A DNA stretch of 64,000 nt from Tetmemena sp. SeJ-2015. Its lineage: Eukaryota > Ciliophora > Spirotrichea > Sporadotrichida > Oxytrichidae. The translations under genes and the position numbers were made by a program. The notes under the pieces were generated by a model. That model did not search any database. It was not told the DNA's origin and worked only from the letters and a program-made list of their open reading frames with translations. The stretch is from NCBI GenBank assembly GCA_027382625.1, contig JAJKFJ010021464.1:62001-126000 (forward strand). The letters run 5' to 3'. Position 1 is the first letter of the stretch. Each line of letters opens with the position of its first letter. This document shows positions 1 to 11,149 of this stretch, in pieces.

Positions 1-993
1 ATGAAATGGAGCATCAATATTAACACTTGTTTGGTGTTAAATGATTTGTAAGCATGTGGAAGTGCTTTCTAGACAGACAATTTAAATAACCCCTGACAGA
101 CTAAACTTCTTGAGAGATTGTTCTACTTTACTTGCTGTAGGCATCAGTCTTGCAATGCTAATCTATTACAAATATGACGTGATCACTTATGCGGACGGCT
201 CTATCGATATCGGACCTACCATCGATGATACTCCAGCATTCGCAATTCAAATAATGGGTTTTATCCAACTTGGAACGGCAGCATGCCTTCTTATTGGCTG
301 GATTATCAACAAGGCATCGCTCATTCACTGAATATAATCTTAATACTCAAATAAGGAAACATAAAAATGCATTATCAAGGCTGGATGGAGATCATTTATA
401 CTACTCTTTCTTTAATGAATCTTTTTGAATTAGATCATATACTGAAGAGAACAAAATCAAATACTAAGCTGCACTCGCCAAGATGAAGGCCAATGAAGCA
501 GGAAGCTTTGGAATTAGGAAAGCTGCAGAAATAGACTACAATATAAGTTGATATTTTAAATGAGTTTGCTAGATGCAAGAATGATTCTTCTTACTCAGGG
601 ACCTGACGCTTAGGAATTCCAGGGAGATGGAAAACTAAACCTAGGCCACATCATTCTCAGAATGGAGTACCTATGGATTTGCTCTAGCTTTGTGATTGGG
701 GCTGGCTAGTTCCGCTTCTTCATAATTTACCTGACCCTTTCTTTCCTGGGACTGTATATCTCTCCCATTTTCTACTCCTTCCAGTTGATGGACATCATCA
801 ACCGCTTTGCCACACTTAAGAACGTCATTTAAGCTATCACTCTCAACAAGGATTAGTTACTGTTAACAGCAATAATTTCATTTAAGAGAAATGATTGGTT
901 GATCATTAAACACATTTGAATGCTTGCTCTGATTGTGATATATATTTACTCTGTACTTTCGTATGCCTTCTTCTTCGACATGTTTTGGAATCC
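1..993 (+). CDS. IP3 receptor-like Ca2+ channel, transmembrane block (inverted MDS group, partial)
   Basis: This block carries the membrane-spanning region of an inositol-1,4,5-trisphosphate-receptor-type Ca2+ release channel. Around 90-331 it reads LSRQTIQITPDRLNFLRD then two hydrophobic helices. Around 545-870 it reads a hydrophobic run ending in FQLMDIINRFATLKNVIQAI then LNKDQLLLTAI, matching the IP3R segment before the last transmembrane helices. 922-993 gives ALIVIYIYSVLSYAFFFDMF. Reading frames change at about 331 and 545, so further IESs or introns are present. The block ends at a 10-bp pointer (984-993) found again in reverse orientation at 6180-6189. The middle of the receptor (between the RIH-associated domain and the first transmembrane helix) is absent and may lie left of the window. 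The other blocks of the gene are on the minus strand. Confidence 0.8.
871..921 (+). other. IES, pointer AAT, in the IP3R-like gene
   Basis: AAT at 871-873 and 919-921 bounds 45 nt without GT-AG ends. Removing the segment and one copy joins LLLTA to MLALIVIYIYS in frame, as expected for the fifth transmembrane helix. The short pointer leaves some placement uncertainty. Confidence 0.6.
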
Positions 994-1061
994 AGATATA
1001 ATAATTCAAGCATTTATAACTAAAGCAAGAGTGAACAATTTCTATTTTTTGTGTTCTTGCG

Positions 1062-4000
1062 ACGTTATTGGTCATGAAGATTATGGTGTCTTGCTAATTC
1101 TGTCTGACCAGTTTCTAATTGCAGCGGCAGAAGACTTGAAGCAACTTGAACAGAGTGGATTTGAGGGAGGAATTGATGTCTGCTTCCTCAGCCACCAACA
1201 CTATCTGCTTCAAGATCTTGCTCACGTTCTACAAAGCATGATTAAGAGGGTGAGAAGAGATTTACCAAGTTAAGAAGACGTTTGTTGTTCTTGAAAATCT
1301 CGTAAATCAAAAGTGGAGCTAGTGCGAACTTGTCCAGATCCCTCATGAATAAACTCAATTAGAATGTGACATAGCAAATGTATGATAAGGGCATGGTTTA
1401 TCTCTAAATTGTCTCTGAGGGTGGACTGGTTGGCAGTGTTGTCCTTGCAGAAGCGAATCAAGTATCTGTAGCTAAAATCATATATCATTTCATTTTTTGA
1501 AGCACTACCTAAGAATAGAAAGTTAGAGATACAAAAAATGGGTTGGTTACTTGATGAGCTCGATGTATTCTCGATTGGAGCCAACATTGACCTCAACTCT
1601 GTGAGAGATGAACTTGATGGCGAAGTCCTGAATTTGGAAATTGCGCATGATCCTCTAGTTCTCCTTGTTCTCTGTGTTCTTGAACTCCAAGAACATTATG
1701 AACTCCTCATTCTGCTCTAGCTGCCTGTCCTCCTGGTCTTGGTCACTCTCTGCTGTTTCCTTCATTAGGGTGGAGTTTGAGATCATGTTGCTCAGCAATT
1801 ATGATTGAGACTGCTTCACCAGCCAGCTAGCCAATCAGTCAAAATATGAAAGCGTTAATCCTTCAATAAGGAGGAGGGAATTTACTGTAATTAGTAATAG
1901 TGATTGCTTCTTGGACTTCCTAGTGGAGTGGTCGATGACGCCGTTGTTGTTGACGCAGTAGTGGGTGAGGTGGCGGAAGATCTCCCTGCACCTCATCTTG
2001 TTATTGGTGGAGGCCTTGTCGATCTTCTCCAGCCAATCTTCCAAGTCCTTCTCGAAGCTCTTCAATTCTGCCTGGTACAGCTTCACCTTGTTCAGCACTT
2101 CAATAGAGGATAACATAAATTGAAAGTGAAAATTTGTTTGATAGAGTGCTTGCTCTCCAGGATTTAGAGTTTGCTGAGACTTTCAAGCAGAGTCCTTCTG
2201 CGAGTAAAGTACCTCACAAGCAGCTCGAAGGCAGTCTGGTTGAGCTCTGGGTATTTGTAGAGCAGCAGGTCGAACAGCATGCAGATATAGATGTCCTCAA
2301 TCTCCTCCTCGAATCCCCTCAAGTTGGCAACGCCATTCAGGAAATCCTTGTTAGTAGTCTTTTCAAACATTGCTTCGATATAAGCGAATAGGATATCACA
2401 TATGTTGTGCAAAATATCTCTCTAATCTCCTTGTTGGATGACCTTCCTCAAATTCTCAATAAAATTGCTCCCATTGATTTCCATGTCCTTAGTATTCTTC
2501 CTTTCTAGGTCTCCTGTTGGTCTTTTCTCTCCCAATAACTTAAAAGGAAATAGCTACGATTGAATTATGAAATCCCATGTTGCTTTACTGTCTCTTAAGC
2601 CCACTTCCCCCAAAAAGTTGCATATAAGATATTTATAGCAATTTAAAAAGCTTGCCAACAACTGCCTTTCCTACTTTCGCTTTCGCCTCGGTCTTCTTAA
2701 TAATGTTCTGCTCAAAGTCAAACTTCAGCTTAGAAAGGAATAGCTCAGCCCTGCCATCCAGTTCCATCTGGGATATGAAGATGAGGCAGTCGCACTACAG
2801 TTTCTTGCTCTTCAAGATAATCTCGTTAGCCTTTGAGAATTTATAGCGCTCAAAGGCTGCAGTCTCCTCACTCTATGTGGGATCATTAGGGTCGTAGTAG
2901 GCATCATTTGAGCCGTCTAGTAGTAAGATAAGCGGAAGAGACAGGTCGTTGAGTTCCTTCTAGTTCTTATAGAATCCGTGGCCGAGCATAAAGTGAAGTG
3001 CCTTCACCACCCAGTATATAAACTGATTCTTCTGCTTTTCGAAGACGGACTGCACTCCATTCTCATTCTTGAGATAGTTGAGTACGAAATTCTTAAACTT
3101 TATGAGCTGAGAGGAAATTTCACAAGTTGCCAGCTGAATCTTGTAGCCCTTCTCATTCTTTGCTATCAGCGACTATAGTAAGTTGTAATGAAATATATGG
3201 TCTATTTATCTTACCTTGATGTCAGGGATCTCTGATTAGACTATAGTGAGTGCTGGGATTTGCAGTGGCTCAAGTGGCTCACGGTCCATGTACATGTTCA
3301 GGTAAAGCTCCAAGAAGTAAGACCTCAGATTGTGAGGGAGCTAATAAATGATCATTGCTAGATATAATAATTGTGAGAGCTCACTGTTGTAGATGATAGA
3401 TTGGCATGCGTCTGGCTCTAGTATGGGCTACAGTTTGGAGACGGCCTTCATATTTCTACCTTGAGCAAGGTCAGCTGCGAGTTCTATGATCGAGAGGAAG
3501 TACTTATAAATCCTGCCATTGTCATTCTTCTTCGAAATGTCCTTCAGCTTTGAGATTGATAAACTTAGCAATCTTAAGAAGAACCTTATTTAATTTTTAA
3601 AGAGATGGGTATGTAAGTGTCCACGTAAAAGACTTCAACTATTGAGTTTTTGCATTTAATGGGCATCATCAGCGCATTCTTATTGTCCTCTATTGCTAAC
3701 AGTGTTTTCACCACACTCAAATAGAATTACAGTACAAAATCACCACATCATTCTACTATAAAAAATGAACTTAACATGAGTATTCTAGTTATGGACGATA
3801 GGCTCGCCATTGCAAGTGCAAAGAGCGGTAAGTAGTTTGATAAGGCGCTTGTTACGTTCCTGGGACTTGCAAAGTTGAATGAACTGGTTTATTATGCTGC
3901 TGTTTATCATGTTCTCTAGCAATTTCCTGTTATCTGAGACCAGTTCGTTGACAGTGGTCTAAGCCTGGATATCATTGTAAGTAGATGAATTATCATTTTA

Positions 4001-5290
4001 AGTAATAATGATTGTAAGTTTGAGTTCTCATGGCCTGCATGAAGAACAGATTAATCCACTGGGAGGCATACATCTCGTTTATCTCATACCCTCCCACTGC
4101 ATACTTAAGCAGCTGATAAGCGTAGGAGCAGATCTTTGTAATAGTATCTTCCTGCTTAATCAAGTCTAGATCGTAGGTCTCAGTGGCAAAGGGATAGTAG
4201 AGGATTTGCACGATAAGCTCAATCAAGTAGAGCTCCCTCACTATTTTCTGCCTCTTGTAAACTCTCTTTCTCAGGGTGGTTAAGTCCTCTGCTGATCCCT
4301 AGTTAAACTACACTTATTATATTAACCTGTACTGTACAATTAATTATAAGCACTTAAGGCCCATTTGCTATCTCATGTCTCTACTCGAATTTGTTGTCAT
4401 TACCTTCTTCCTTGCCTTTTACAAAGCGGATCAAATACTACAGGATACTCTCCAGTTAAAGGAAGATGTCTTTAGGAATTTCCTTATCCTTGTCGCAGAG
4501 ATATCAAATATTATTTCACTATAAAAGAAGAGATAAGGAATGCAGGCCTTCATATTTCCCAAGGCTTTAAACATTTCCTTTAAAGAATATAAAGGCTGAA
4601 TGAACATAGAGTATATCTCTTAGGGAGTCTTCGTCCTCTAGTGATAAGAAGAAGGCGTCGTTATGGCCAGCTTCTTGCTTCAGTTCCACTACATTTCTGT
4701 AAGCTTAAGTTATTTCCTAGTCGTCCATAGGCTGGTAAAGCTAATTGCCAAGCATCATCTAAAATGAATTCATTTTATTATAGAATGATCATGTCTCCTG
4801 CGTTTTCACCCTCCTCAGTACTCATTCTTCTTGACTTGCTTGCACCAAGATCTTGGCTCTCTCCGTTTTGCAATGCCTGGTTGTCTCTACCCATCATGTA
4901 GAATGACTTCTTCCTCACACTCAGGAACATACCTGAACTCACATGCTGAATCTTCACGCACACGTTATTCACTACAAACTATACTTAGATTACCAGGATA
5001 AAATGCATGCTTTGTCTTATATTGAAGAGGGTTTTATCTTCCTCTGAGTTAGTGGATGTAATTCTGAAGAGTGTGTTCACCTCCGAAGCATCGCGCTCTT
5101 CAAGATTATCCAACTCATACTCTATAAACTTGTTTCCTTTGGTATAAGAAACATTAGGGTCCCTCTCGTTTTTCTTCAAGTCCAAGTGCTTTTGCAATCC
5201 CAAAGTCCATAGCATGTTTACTTTGGAAATAAACATCTGAAACAACAATGATAGTACTGTTAAGAAGATTAAATTTATCTAAGGAATATT
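1062..5290 (-). CDS. IP3 receptor-like Ca2+ channel, MIR/RIH middle block (multi-MDS)
   Basis: On the minus strand, reading from 5290 to 1062, this encodes the cytosolic middle of the IP3R-like channel. The end of the MIR/beta-trefoil region is at about 5250-4780 (ASEVNTLFRITST; VCVKIQHVSSGMFLSV). RIH-type helices follow at about 4240-3990, including ELYLIELIVQILYYPF and EINEMYASQWINL. Then 2410-1840 has FELLVRYFTRRRTLLESL and REIFRHLTHYC, and 1590-1062 has LIRFCKDNTANQSTLRDN and CRCNQKLVRQNQQ. The order matches vertebrate IP3R from N to C. Frequent frame changes reflect many IESs and introns that I did not resolve one by one. Sequence after about residue 1500 of a typical receptor is missing before the transmembrane block at 1-993. 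Confidence 0.8.
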
Positions 5291-5299
5291 AAAAGCTTC

Positions 5300-6189
5300 G
5301 GAATTCTCCAAAGCTTAGATTGATTAACTTTCTTGAATTTCATCTTTAGTAGGTGAAATTAGAAGAAGTGAGTGCTTAATCTCACTTCTCACCATCTTTG
5401 TCAGCAGTTTCAGCCTATACTGCAGGCCCTGCCGGCTCTAAAAACATATCAAACTAGCAACGATTAATCTTACTGCTGTCTTTCAAACATATAGGAGATA
5501 GTTATATACTTAATAATGAATGTGTTTTACTGATTGGAGTCAGATATTATGTACTTGCTTGCTTCCAAGCAGATTGAGGTATGGAGAGGGAACCAGGATA
5601 CGTCCTCTTCCTCCAGCTTATAGTAAATGAAGGACTCCGTACCGTTGTAGTCAGTCTTGTCCTTAGTCCTCAAATGAATCATGAAGAACACATATTGCCC
5701 TAACAAAGCGAGTTAAAATCTGATGAGTCAACTATTATCACTTACAGAGGTTATGCTCATGCACGATATGGTAGGTAAACCCATTCTCAGTGTCTCTGTC
5801 GAACTACAATGAGGATTGGTTAATGAAGAGAAGTAATCTACTTACAGTTTGAGAGTCTATGTTACAAATAAAACAGGTGTTCTTCATATCCAGATCTATG
5901 AAACGCTTAATCTCTCTCAGCTCTGCGAAAGTATCGATGATGATACCGAAGATGATGTTAAGGAACATGATGTTAACAATAAGGAAGAAAGACAGATCGT
6001 AGACTGTACGCAAGAACCAAGTCTCCCTTTGAGAATTCAAGAAGGAAATTGCTGGCAAGGCTTCACCAATACCTCCACCTGCTCTCAGACCATAGTTGAT
6101 CGTTGAGATGTAACAGTGGAACAGGTTCTAGCAAATTCTATCTCCATTTTCTCCAATCCAAGCGTCTAAGTTTATATCAGGATTCCAAA
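5300..6189 (-). CDS. IP3 receptor-like Ca2+ channel, pore and C-terminal block
   Basis: Read on the minus strand from 6189. It begins at pointer TTTGGAATCC, then NLFHCYISTINYGLRAGGGI, which contains the selectivity-filter GLRAGGGIG motif of IP3 receptors. The inner helix IVNIMFLNIIFGIIIDTFAE follows, then the zinc-binding KNTCFIC and the HIVHEHNLW linker that close the channel domain. A GT-AG intron at 5804-5845 joins SQT to FDRDTEN, and another near 5701-5745 joins HNL to WQYVFF. Beyond the IES at 5418-5532 a basic helical tail follows (LKLLTKMVRSEIK). I could not place the stop: the frame stays open into the neighbouring block, which may be chance since TGA is the only stop. This block lies between N-terminal and middle blocks, so its germline position is out of order. 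Confidence 0.85.
5418..5532 (-). other. IES, pointer CAGTA, in the IP3R-like C-terminal block
   Basis: TACTG (CAGTA on the coding strand) occurs at 5418-5422 and 5528-5532. Excision joins SDSNQ to YRLKLLTKMVRSE in frame. No GT-AG ends. Confidence 0.6.
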
Positions 6190-6302
6190 TTTTAAACATG
6201 ATGATGATAATTACTAAAAGACTTCTACTATGTAAGTTAATTAAATTGAGAAATGCCTTGTCTTCTCTGAGAACACTCCATAATTATTATCTTGCTGTGT
6301 TT

Positions 6303-7061
6303 TCATTTCTTCTGTTGCTGCATGAATAGGTTGTATCTCTCTTTGAGCTGCCCCTTTGAGTATTGCATGAAATTGAGTTTAATGTCCTTGAACATGCTCT
6401 ACAAAAAGAAGATAAGAAACTTATAGGAGGACCTACCTTGACATCATCTCCATACTTAGCTACTAGTTTCTTCATCATAGATGCATCATCGGGGTTCAGC
6501 TTCTTTCCAGTTTGCTTGAACTCTGTTGTCTTAACATTGTCGAACAACTCAGTCAGTTTAGGAGCCTGCTCCAATGCTTGGCGTTTCTTAATATCCTCAA
6601 TACTTTCCCACTCTTGCCCATTTTCATCCTTGAAGTAGTTGTTGTTGTCGTCCACTTCACTCTCGCTCTCTACTACTGCTTACTTCACCTCTTCTTCAGC
6701 CGCAAGTCCAAGATTTTATCTCCTGAGATCATCAAATTCCTCCTGAGCGTCTTGAAGCATTTTCTTGCCCTCCTTTGTGTACTTTAGGTTGGGATTTAAA
6801 CTGTAGGTGAGCCCAAGCTTCTGGAAGTTCTCCTGCACAGACTTCTTTCTATCCCAGTGTCTCTATTCAAACGTTTATCATCATGAAATAGAGAATTCGA
6901 CATAGATGAATGGAGGATAGTTATTTTCTACACTGGCTATTGTTGTTTTTACTTACTCTGATATTTGGGTCTAGTTAGTTGATTGGAATTTTCTGGACGC
7001 CCTGCACTTTCTTCTTCTTGACAATTCTTGGCTGCTTTCTTCTTCTACTCAATAGTCCCAT
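6303..7061 (-). CDS. NOP16: Nucleolar protein NOP16-like (60S ribosome biogenesis)
   Basis: Complete minus-strand gene of roughly 200 residues. It starts MGLLSRRRKQPRIVKKKKVQ and ends FMQQQKK before TGA at 6303-6305. NOP16 is a nucleolar factor of 60S pre-ribosome assembly. Family hallmarks are the basic N-terminus, a central acidic stretch with TELFDNV, and a C-terminal MMKKLVAKYGDDVK block followed by a short basic helix. Two GT-AG introns are clear: 6863-6956 (joining NIR to RHWDRKKS) and 6399-6436 (joining DDVK to SMFKDIK). Internal TAA and TAG codons read as Gln. The gene sits, with TFIIF-alpha, between blocks of the scrambled IP3R-like gene. The two nested genes are divergent, with start codons 126 bp apart. 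Confidence 0.85.
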
Positions 7062-7186
7062 TATTTAATTCTCTCTCTTATAATTATAAAGCGCAAAACA
7101 AAGGAACAACATTCAACTGCAGTAATGTTAAGTCAAATTATAGAGTGAGTGTATAATTAAATCAGGAAATAAGCTTGCAACAAATC

Positions 7187-8821
7187 ATGAGCATGAATTC
7201 ATCCAACTAGTAGTGGCAGTCTTCCTCGCATCAACAGCAGCAGTATGCTTAGAATTAAGGTAGTGGGTAGTTGCCTCAGGCTGCATTGGCCAACCAATTG
7301 AGAATAAAGATCATTGGGAAGCCGCTCAATTCAAAGAAGTACCACTTGGCAACCTTCAATCAGCTACTCTCAGATGATGTTGAACTCCCACCGCACTCAC
7401 TCGAGGAAGTGGCTGATGTAAGTATTGAAGAAGAGAAAAACATATCAGATACCTTGCTTCCTTCCTAAAAATGAGTTAATTTACTAAAGACATATGTAAT
7501 TAGGATGACCCTAGGAACCAAGAACAATTCCAGAAGATCACAGCCAAAGGCGCCAAGAAACTCAAGTACATCTTTTAAATTAAGTTCACCATTATTTGCT
7601 TAATTAAAATTAATAATTGATCTTTGAGGAGAAGCTGGGTCTTGGCAAGGATGACTATTCCTCGGGCGGGAAGAGTGCAAGCCAAAGGAACGCCAAGCAA
7701 GGCAGTAAATTCAATGGATATTCTGATGAAACTTTTAATGCTGGAGCAAGTGGCAGTTCTTGCTATGCAATCATGATCTACGATGTAAGTTTTTCACAAG
7801 TCTTTCAGCTAATTATCGATACTGAATCTCTTAGAAAGCTGAGAATCTTAATCTGCTTAAGATCGAATGAGTCTGAGAGAAGTACTTTTCTTGATTTGAT
7901 TGATCTGAAATTTTACATAATCGTCTTTCTTTAGGCTAAAAAGAATGTGTTTCAAATGGTGCCAATAGAGAAGCACTTTAAGTTTGAGAAGTAGATTGAG
8001 ACCAAGAAGATGAGAGAACTAGGAGCAATTTAGGGCACTTCGGTGATCCCTGCCCTACCTTCAGAAGTGGGAGCTTCAGGAATCTTGCTGGACCCAAACA
8101 GAAGCTCACTAACAGAGGATGAGATCAAGAGAATCCAAGTTAAGTCCAAGATTGAGAGGAAGAGAAAGGACCTAGAGCGCCTGATTACAGATAAGAGTAA
8201 GCCTTTAATGAAGAGCTATCTTACTTACTTACTCTTTATAGACAAGTAGTTCCAACTCACTAAAAGGTTGGAGAACGAGCGTTTCGGAAAAGATATTCTA
8301 GAAAGAGAACAAGAGCGTCTTAATAAGCTCAACGACCCCAACCTTGACCCTAAAGAGAAGGCAAAGCTGCTCAAGAGAAAGAAGAAGAAGGGTCTTACAG
8401 AAAAGGATTTGGACTTTGAAGAAGAGTGGGCAGATGACAACGAAGAAGATGCACCAGCCAAGGAGAGTGATATGGATGACGATGAGGAGGAAGCTCTCTC
8501 GGAAGATGGTAAGAATCTCCAAAAGATGATTCAGCAGACTGAAGAGGAGCGAGAAAAGAGAACTTCTCTCGAAGGGGATGGTTAAAACACCAATCAGCTG
8601 AACTTATCTTTCTAAGTCATGAAAGAAGACTAGACAGAGGAGTCTAAGGGAGATCAAGATGATGGAAATGATAGCGATGGCTCAATCGACTCTTTGCTTG
8701 AAAATGTTGTTGGCTATGAATCTGCTGGTGAGGGAGACATGCAAGTGAGTGGAAAGCGTTCAGCGGCTTAGTCCACTCTTTCTTAGAGCAACGCAAATGG
8801 TGACAAGAGATAGAGACAGTG
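7187..8821 (+). CDS. GTF2F1: TFIIF alpha subunit-like (RAP74/GTF2F1)
   Basis: Large subunit of RNA polymerase II initiation/elongation factor TFIIF. ATG at 7187 opens a Gln-rich leader, then IRIKIIGK and KKYHLATFN, which align with the beta-strands that dimerise with RAP30. A second half of the barrel follows (SSCYAIMIYDAKKNVFQMVP), then a charged helix and an acidic/lysine-rich region with KRKKKKG, ending at TGA 8819-8821. Introns: 7418-7503, 7785-7934 and 8197-8241, all GT-AG. An IES at 7570-7625 interrupts KYIFEEKLG. The C-terminal winged helix of animal RAP74 is not obvious. The gene is complete and nested within the scrambled IP3R-like locus. The assignment rests on residue patterns, not on a search. 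Confidence 0.7.
7570..7625 (+). other. IES, pointer ATCTTT, in TFIIF-alpha
   Basis: ATCTTT at 7570-7575 and 7620-7625 bounds 44 AT-rich nt lacking GT-AG ends. Excision restores KKLKYIFEEKLG in frame. Confidence 0.75.
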
Positions 8822-8889
8822 ATCTTTACTTGTTGAAGTCTATCATTGAATTTGAAGCTTAATTAGCACATCTAAGATAACTTTGATGA

Positions 8890-10728
8890 ATAAACCTTTT
8901 GATTATGGATTATTATGTTTCCTTCAAACTGAATCTCTTAAGCACCCACCAATCTTCCAGTATTTAAGTGCCTGAGCCTGTATAGCATACCTTCTTCATT
9001 TGAAACTTCGCCCTTCTCTTCATCTTTTTTCTCTTCCTGAGACTCTACGCAATACTAGCCCTTTTCTTTTTCTTGGTTAGCTATCTCAATCTCGAACAGA
9101 CTAGAGGTGTTGAAGTTAAAGAGCAAGATAAAATAAGCCAAATAAAGTTCTCAACATCCAAGGCTTTGCCTTTAAAAGTCCACAGGAAGACTTCAGCCAT
9201 ACCATCATTTGTAAAGTCCTTCTCGTCTGATGCCAAATACCCTCCTAGTTCTGAATGCTGAATCTTTATTACACTTCCTCCTCATTCAGCAAAATAATGA
9301 TTTCATGAAATATATTAAATATCCTCCTCTAACAGTCTGTGGGTCTTATTGATCAAAGTTTGCAAAGGGCTGTATTTAGAATCGTGAAAGCTTCGTTGAA
9401 GTATTCAGCTCGTAGGTTGGACAATACAAATGAGCTATAATTAAGTTTTATAATGATATTTTCGAAGTCGACTACTAATTTAAGAAATTAGAAGATTTAT
9501 AATGCTTGTTTTAGACTTACGAGGAGTTCTCCTATCTGTTTCATTTGGAGTGATATTCTGATTGGCTGAGTCCTTCACAGCTGGAATATCCTTGTGCTTG
9601 TGAATGTGCAGCACTTACTCAGTTATGTGGAGATAAAGTCCCAGTTTTAGGTTTTGCATGACTACTTGGTCATTATACAGGATCTTTTCACCCTCCTGTC
9701 TGTATTTGTATCTTGGCATCACCTTAAAGTAAATTATCATTAATTTAAGTTGTCCTTTGATCATCTCCTATATTTTCAATTATAAATGGAGCTACTTCCA
9801 TGATCTTGAAGTTCCACCTTGTTGCAGGATTTGTCGTTATCTGCGCACATCTTCTTAGCAGAGATGAAGGTTTGAGAATCGCAGTGAAGAATCTGGATCT
9901 CTTATCCGTAGGTGACTATCTCTCCCCTTCTTCGTTCCCTAGTATCTTGGCGTTCATCTCTTCCTCTTCCACCAACTTTTTCTGCAACTGCTGCATTTTC
10001 TTTTTTAACGCCTGTTCCTCAACCCCTTGAGAAGACCTACAGTTTGAATTATTTTAGCAGAACTAGGAAAAAGCAAATTCTTAGTCAAGTTTATTAAGAG
10101 TTCTCTTACTTCTTAGTTTGTGCATTTGTTGCACTCTTGCCTTTGAGATCTAAATAAGATATATTAACTTGTGAAATAAGATCTTTTCCGCTGGCTCCCT
10201 TTCCTCCCTGTTTGTGATTGTTGTTCTCTTCACCGCTCCCGCTGCCTGTGCTCTTTTGGAATATCCTCTGAGCTTGACTATAGTCTTTTCTTGCATCGTA
10301 ATTCAGCTTAGGGCACACAAGGAATACAAAGTCTTAAAAACTAGCCTTATCAATTGTAAAAGTACTTTAATTTTTAATCTCTGTAGTTTCTAGTGAAGAT
10401 ATCTGATTTGAAGTTAGTCTTCTGCACTAGAATGTTGGGATTTGAAAATCTATAAACAAATAAGTTCCTCACAATTTGTATGATGAAATACACCACTTAA
10501 TTATCAATTTAAATGGAGTTAAAAAAGAAGATTGCTTCGCACTTTCCAATTTGTTCAAATTCTTACCCTTGAGATTAAATATATCCCTAGACTGTTTCAA
10601 CATAAAGCACTATTTTATCTCCATAAAATTTAGACATACATTTTATTCTTATCAAGCTAAAAATTATGTATAGAATGATCTCCGTATTTGAGATAGCTAT
10701 TTTCTTGATTTTGTGGTTCTTCCGCCAT
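8890..10728 (-). CDS. IP3 receptor-like Ca2+ channel, N-terminal ligand/MIR block
   Basis: The protein starts MAEEPQNQENSYLKYGD at 10728. After an IES it continues GDKIVLYVETVQGYIQSQG, matching the first beta-trefoil of IP3 receptors (the GDIVSLYAE region). 10320-10106 gives KLNYDARKDYSQAQRIFQK, 10030-9790 a coiled stretch then QTFISAKKMCADNDKSCNKV, and 9720-9540 gives MQNLKLGLYLHITE. 9260-8890 carries MIR-type EVFLWTFKGKALDVE and MLYRLRHLNTGRLVGAQE. The next expected residues are found at about 5250, beyond NOP16 and TFIIF-alpha, so the gene is physically split by two other genes. The exact pointer joining this block to the middle block was not found. Confidence 0.75.
10617..10683 (-). other. 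IES, pointer GGAGAT, in the IP3R-like first exon
   Basis: ATCTCC (GGAGAT on the coding strand) at 10617-10622 and 10678-10683. Excision joins SYLKYGD to KIVLYVETV in frame and restores the conserved GD-I-L-Y pattern at the start of the ligand-binding region. Confidence 0.7.
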
Positions 10729-11149
10729 GATGGTGATCAAATTCTCACTGTTTTTAAAGTAAAAATTCTCTCTCTCTTCTCTTTATACTTTTTATTATAA
10801 TTAACTTTCTTAGCAAAATCAATCCACCTCTTTCTCACAAGTGATAAGATATTTGCGAAGGAGAAGATTAAGATAGCATATATATTTATTGTTTTCTTAA
10901 ATAACTTCACGCACTCAACAACTACTTATCTTCAACTTATTAACTTTATATTCCACTTTCAGCCCTCCCCCAAAATGAAGTGGAGGAGGACTCACTTTGA
11001 AATTTTATAACTTTATCAGTCCACCTAATATATTAATTGCATACTAATTATCCATTGACTCAGATTATTTTTTAGTATTGAATAGAGATATGAGTTTGTA
11101 ATAATCTTGTTTATTAGCAGTGACTTAACATTCTGAGAACTTTAGAGTC
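10729..11149. other. Intergenic, AT-rich
   Basis: About 420 bp between the start of the IP3R-like gene and the 3' end of the next minus-strand gene. It contains pyrimidine-rich and A/T-rich tracts. I see no gene or conserved RNA in it. Confidence 0.5.

Noticed and set aside
920..1273. 117-aa plus-strand ORF spanning the end of the IP3R-like transmembrane block
   Set aside because: Only its first 25 residues are channel sequence. The rest is the antisense of the minus-strand RIH segment (CRCNQKLVRQNQQ), so it is not one protein.
5000..5430. Continuous open frame linking the IP3R-like C-terminal tail to the MIR region
   Set aside because: Domain order in all IP3 receptors puts MIR near the N-terminus. 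An open frame of this length is common by chance when only TGA terminates.
6399..6436. Considered as an IES in NOP16
   Set aside because: It has GT and AG ends, no convincing direct repeat, and precise in-frame joining as an intron, so it is annotated as spliceosomal.
8225..8522. Minus-strand Ser/Leu ORFs over TFIIF-alpha
   Set aside because: Shadows of the lysine/glutamate-rich coding strand.
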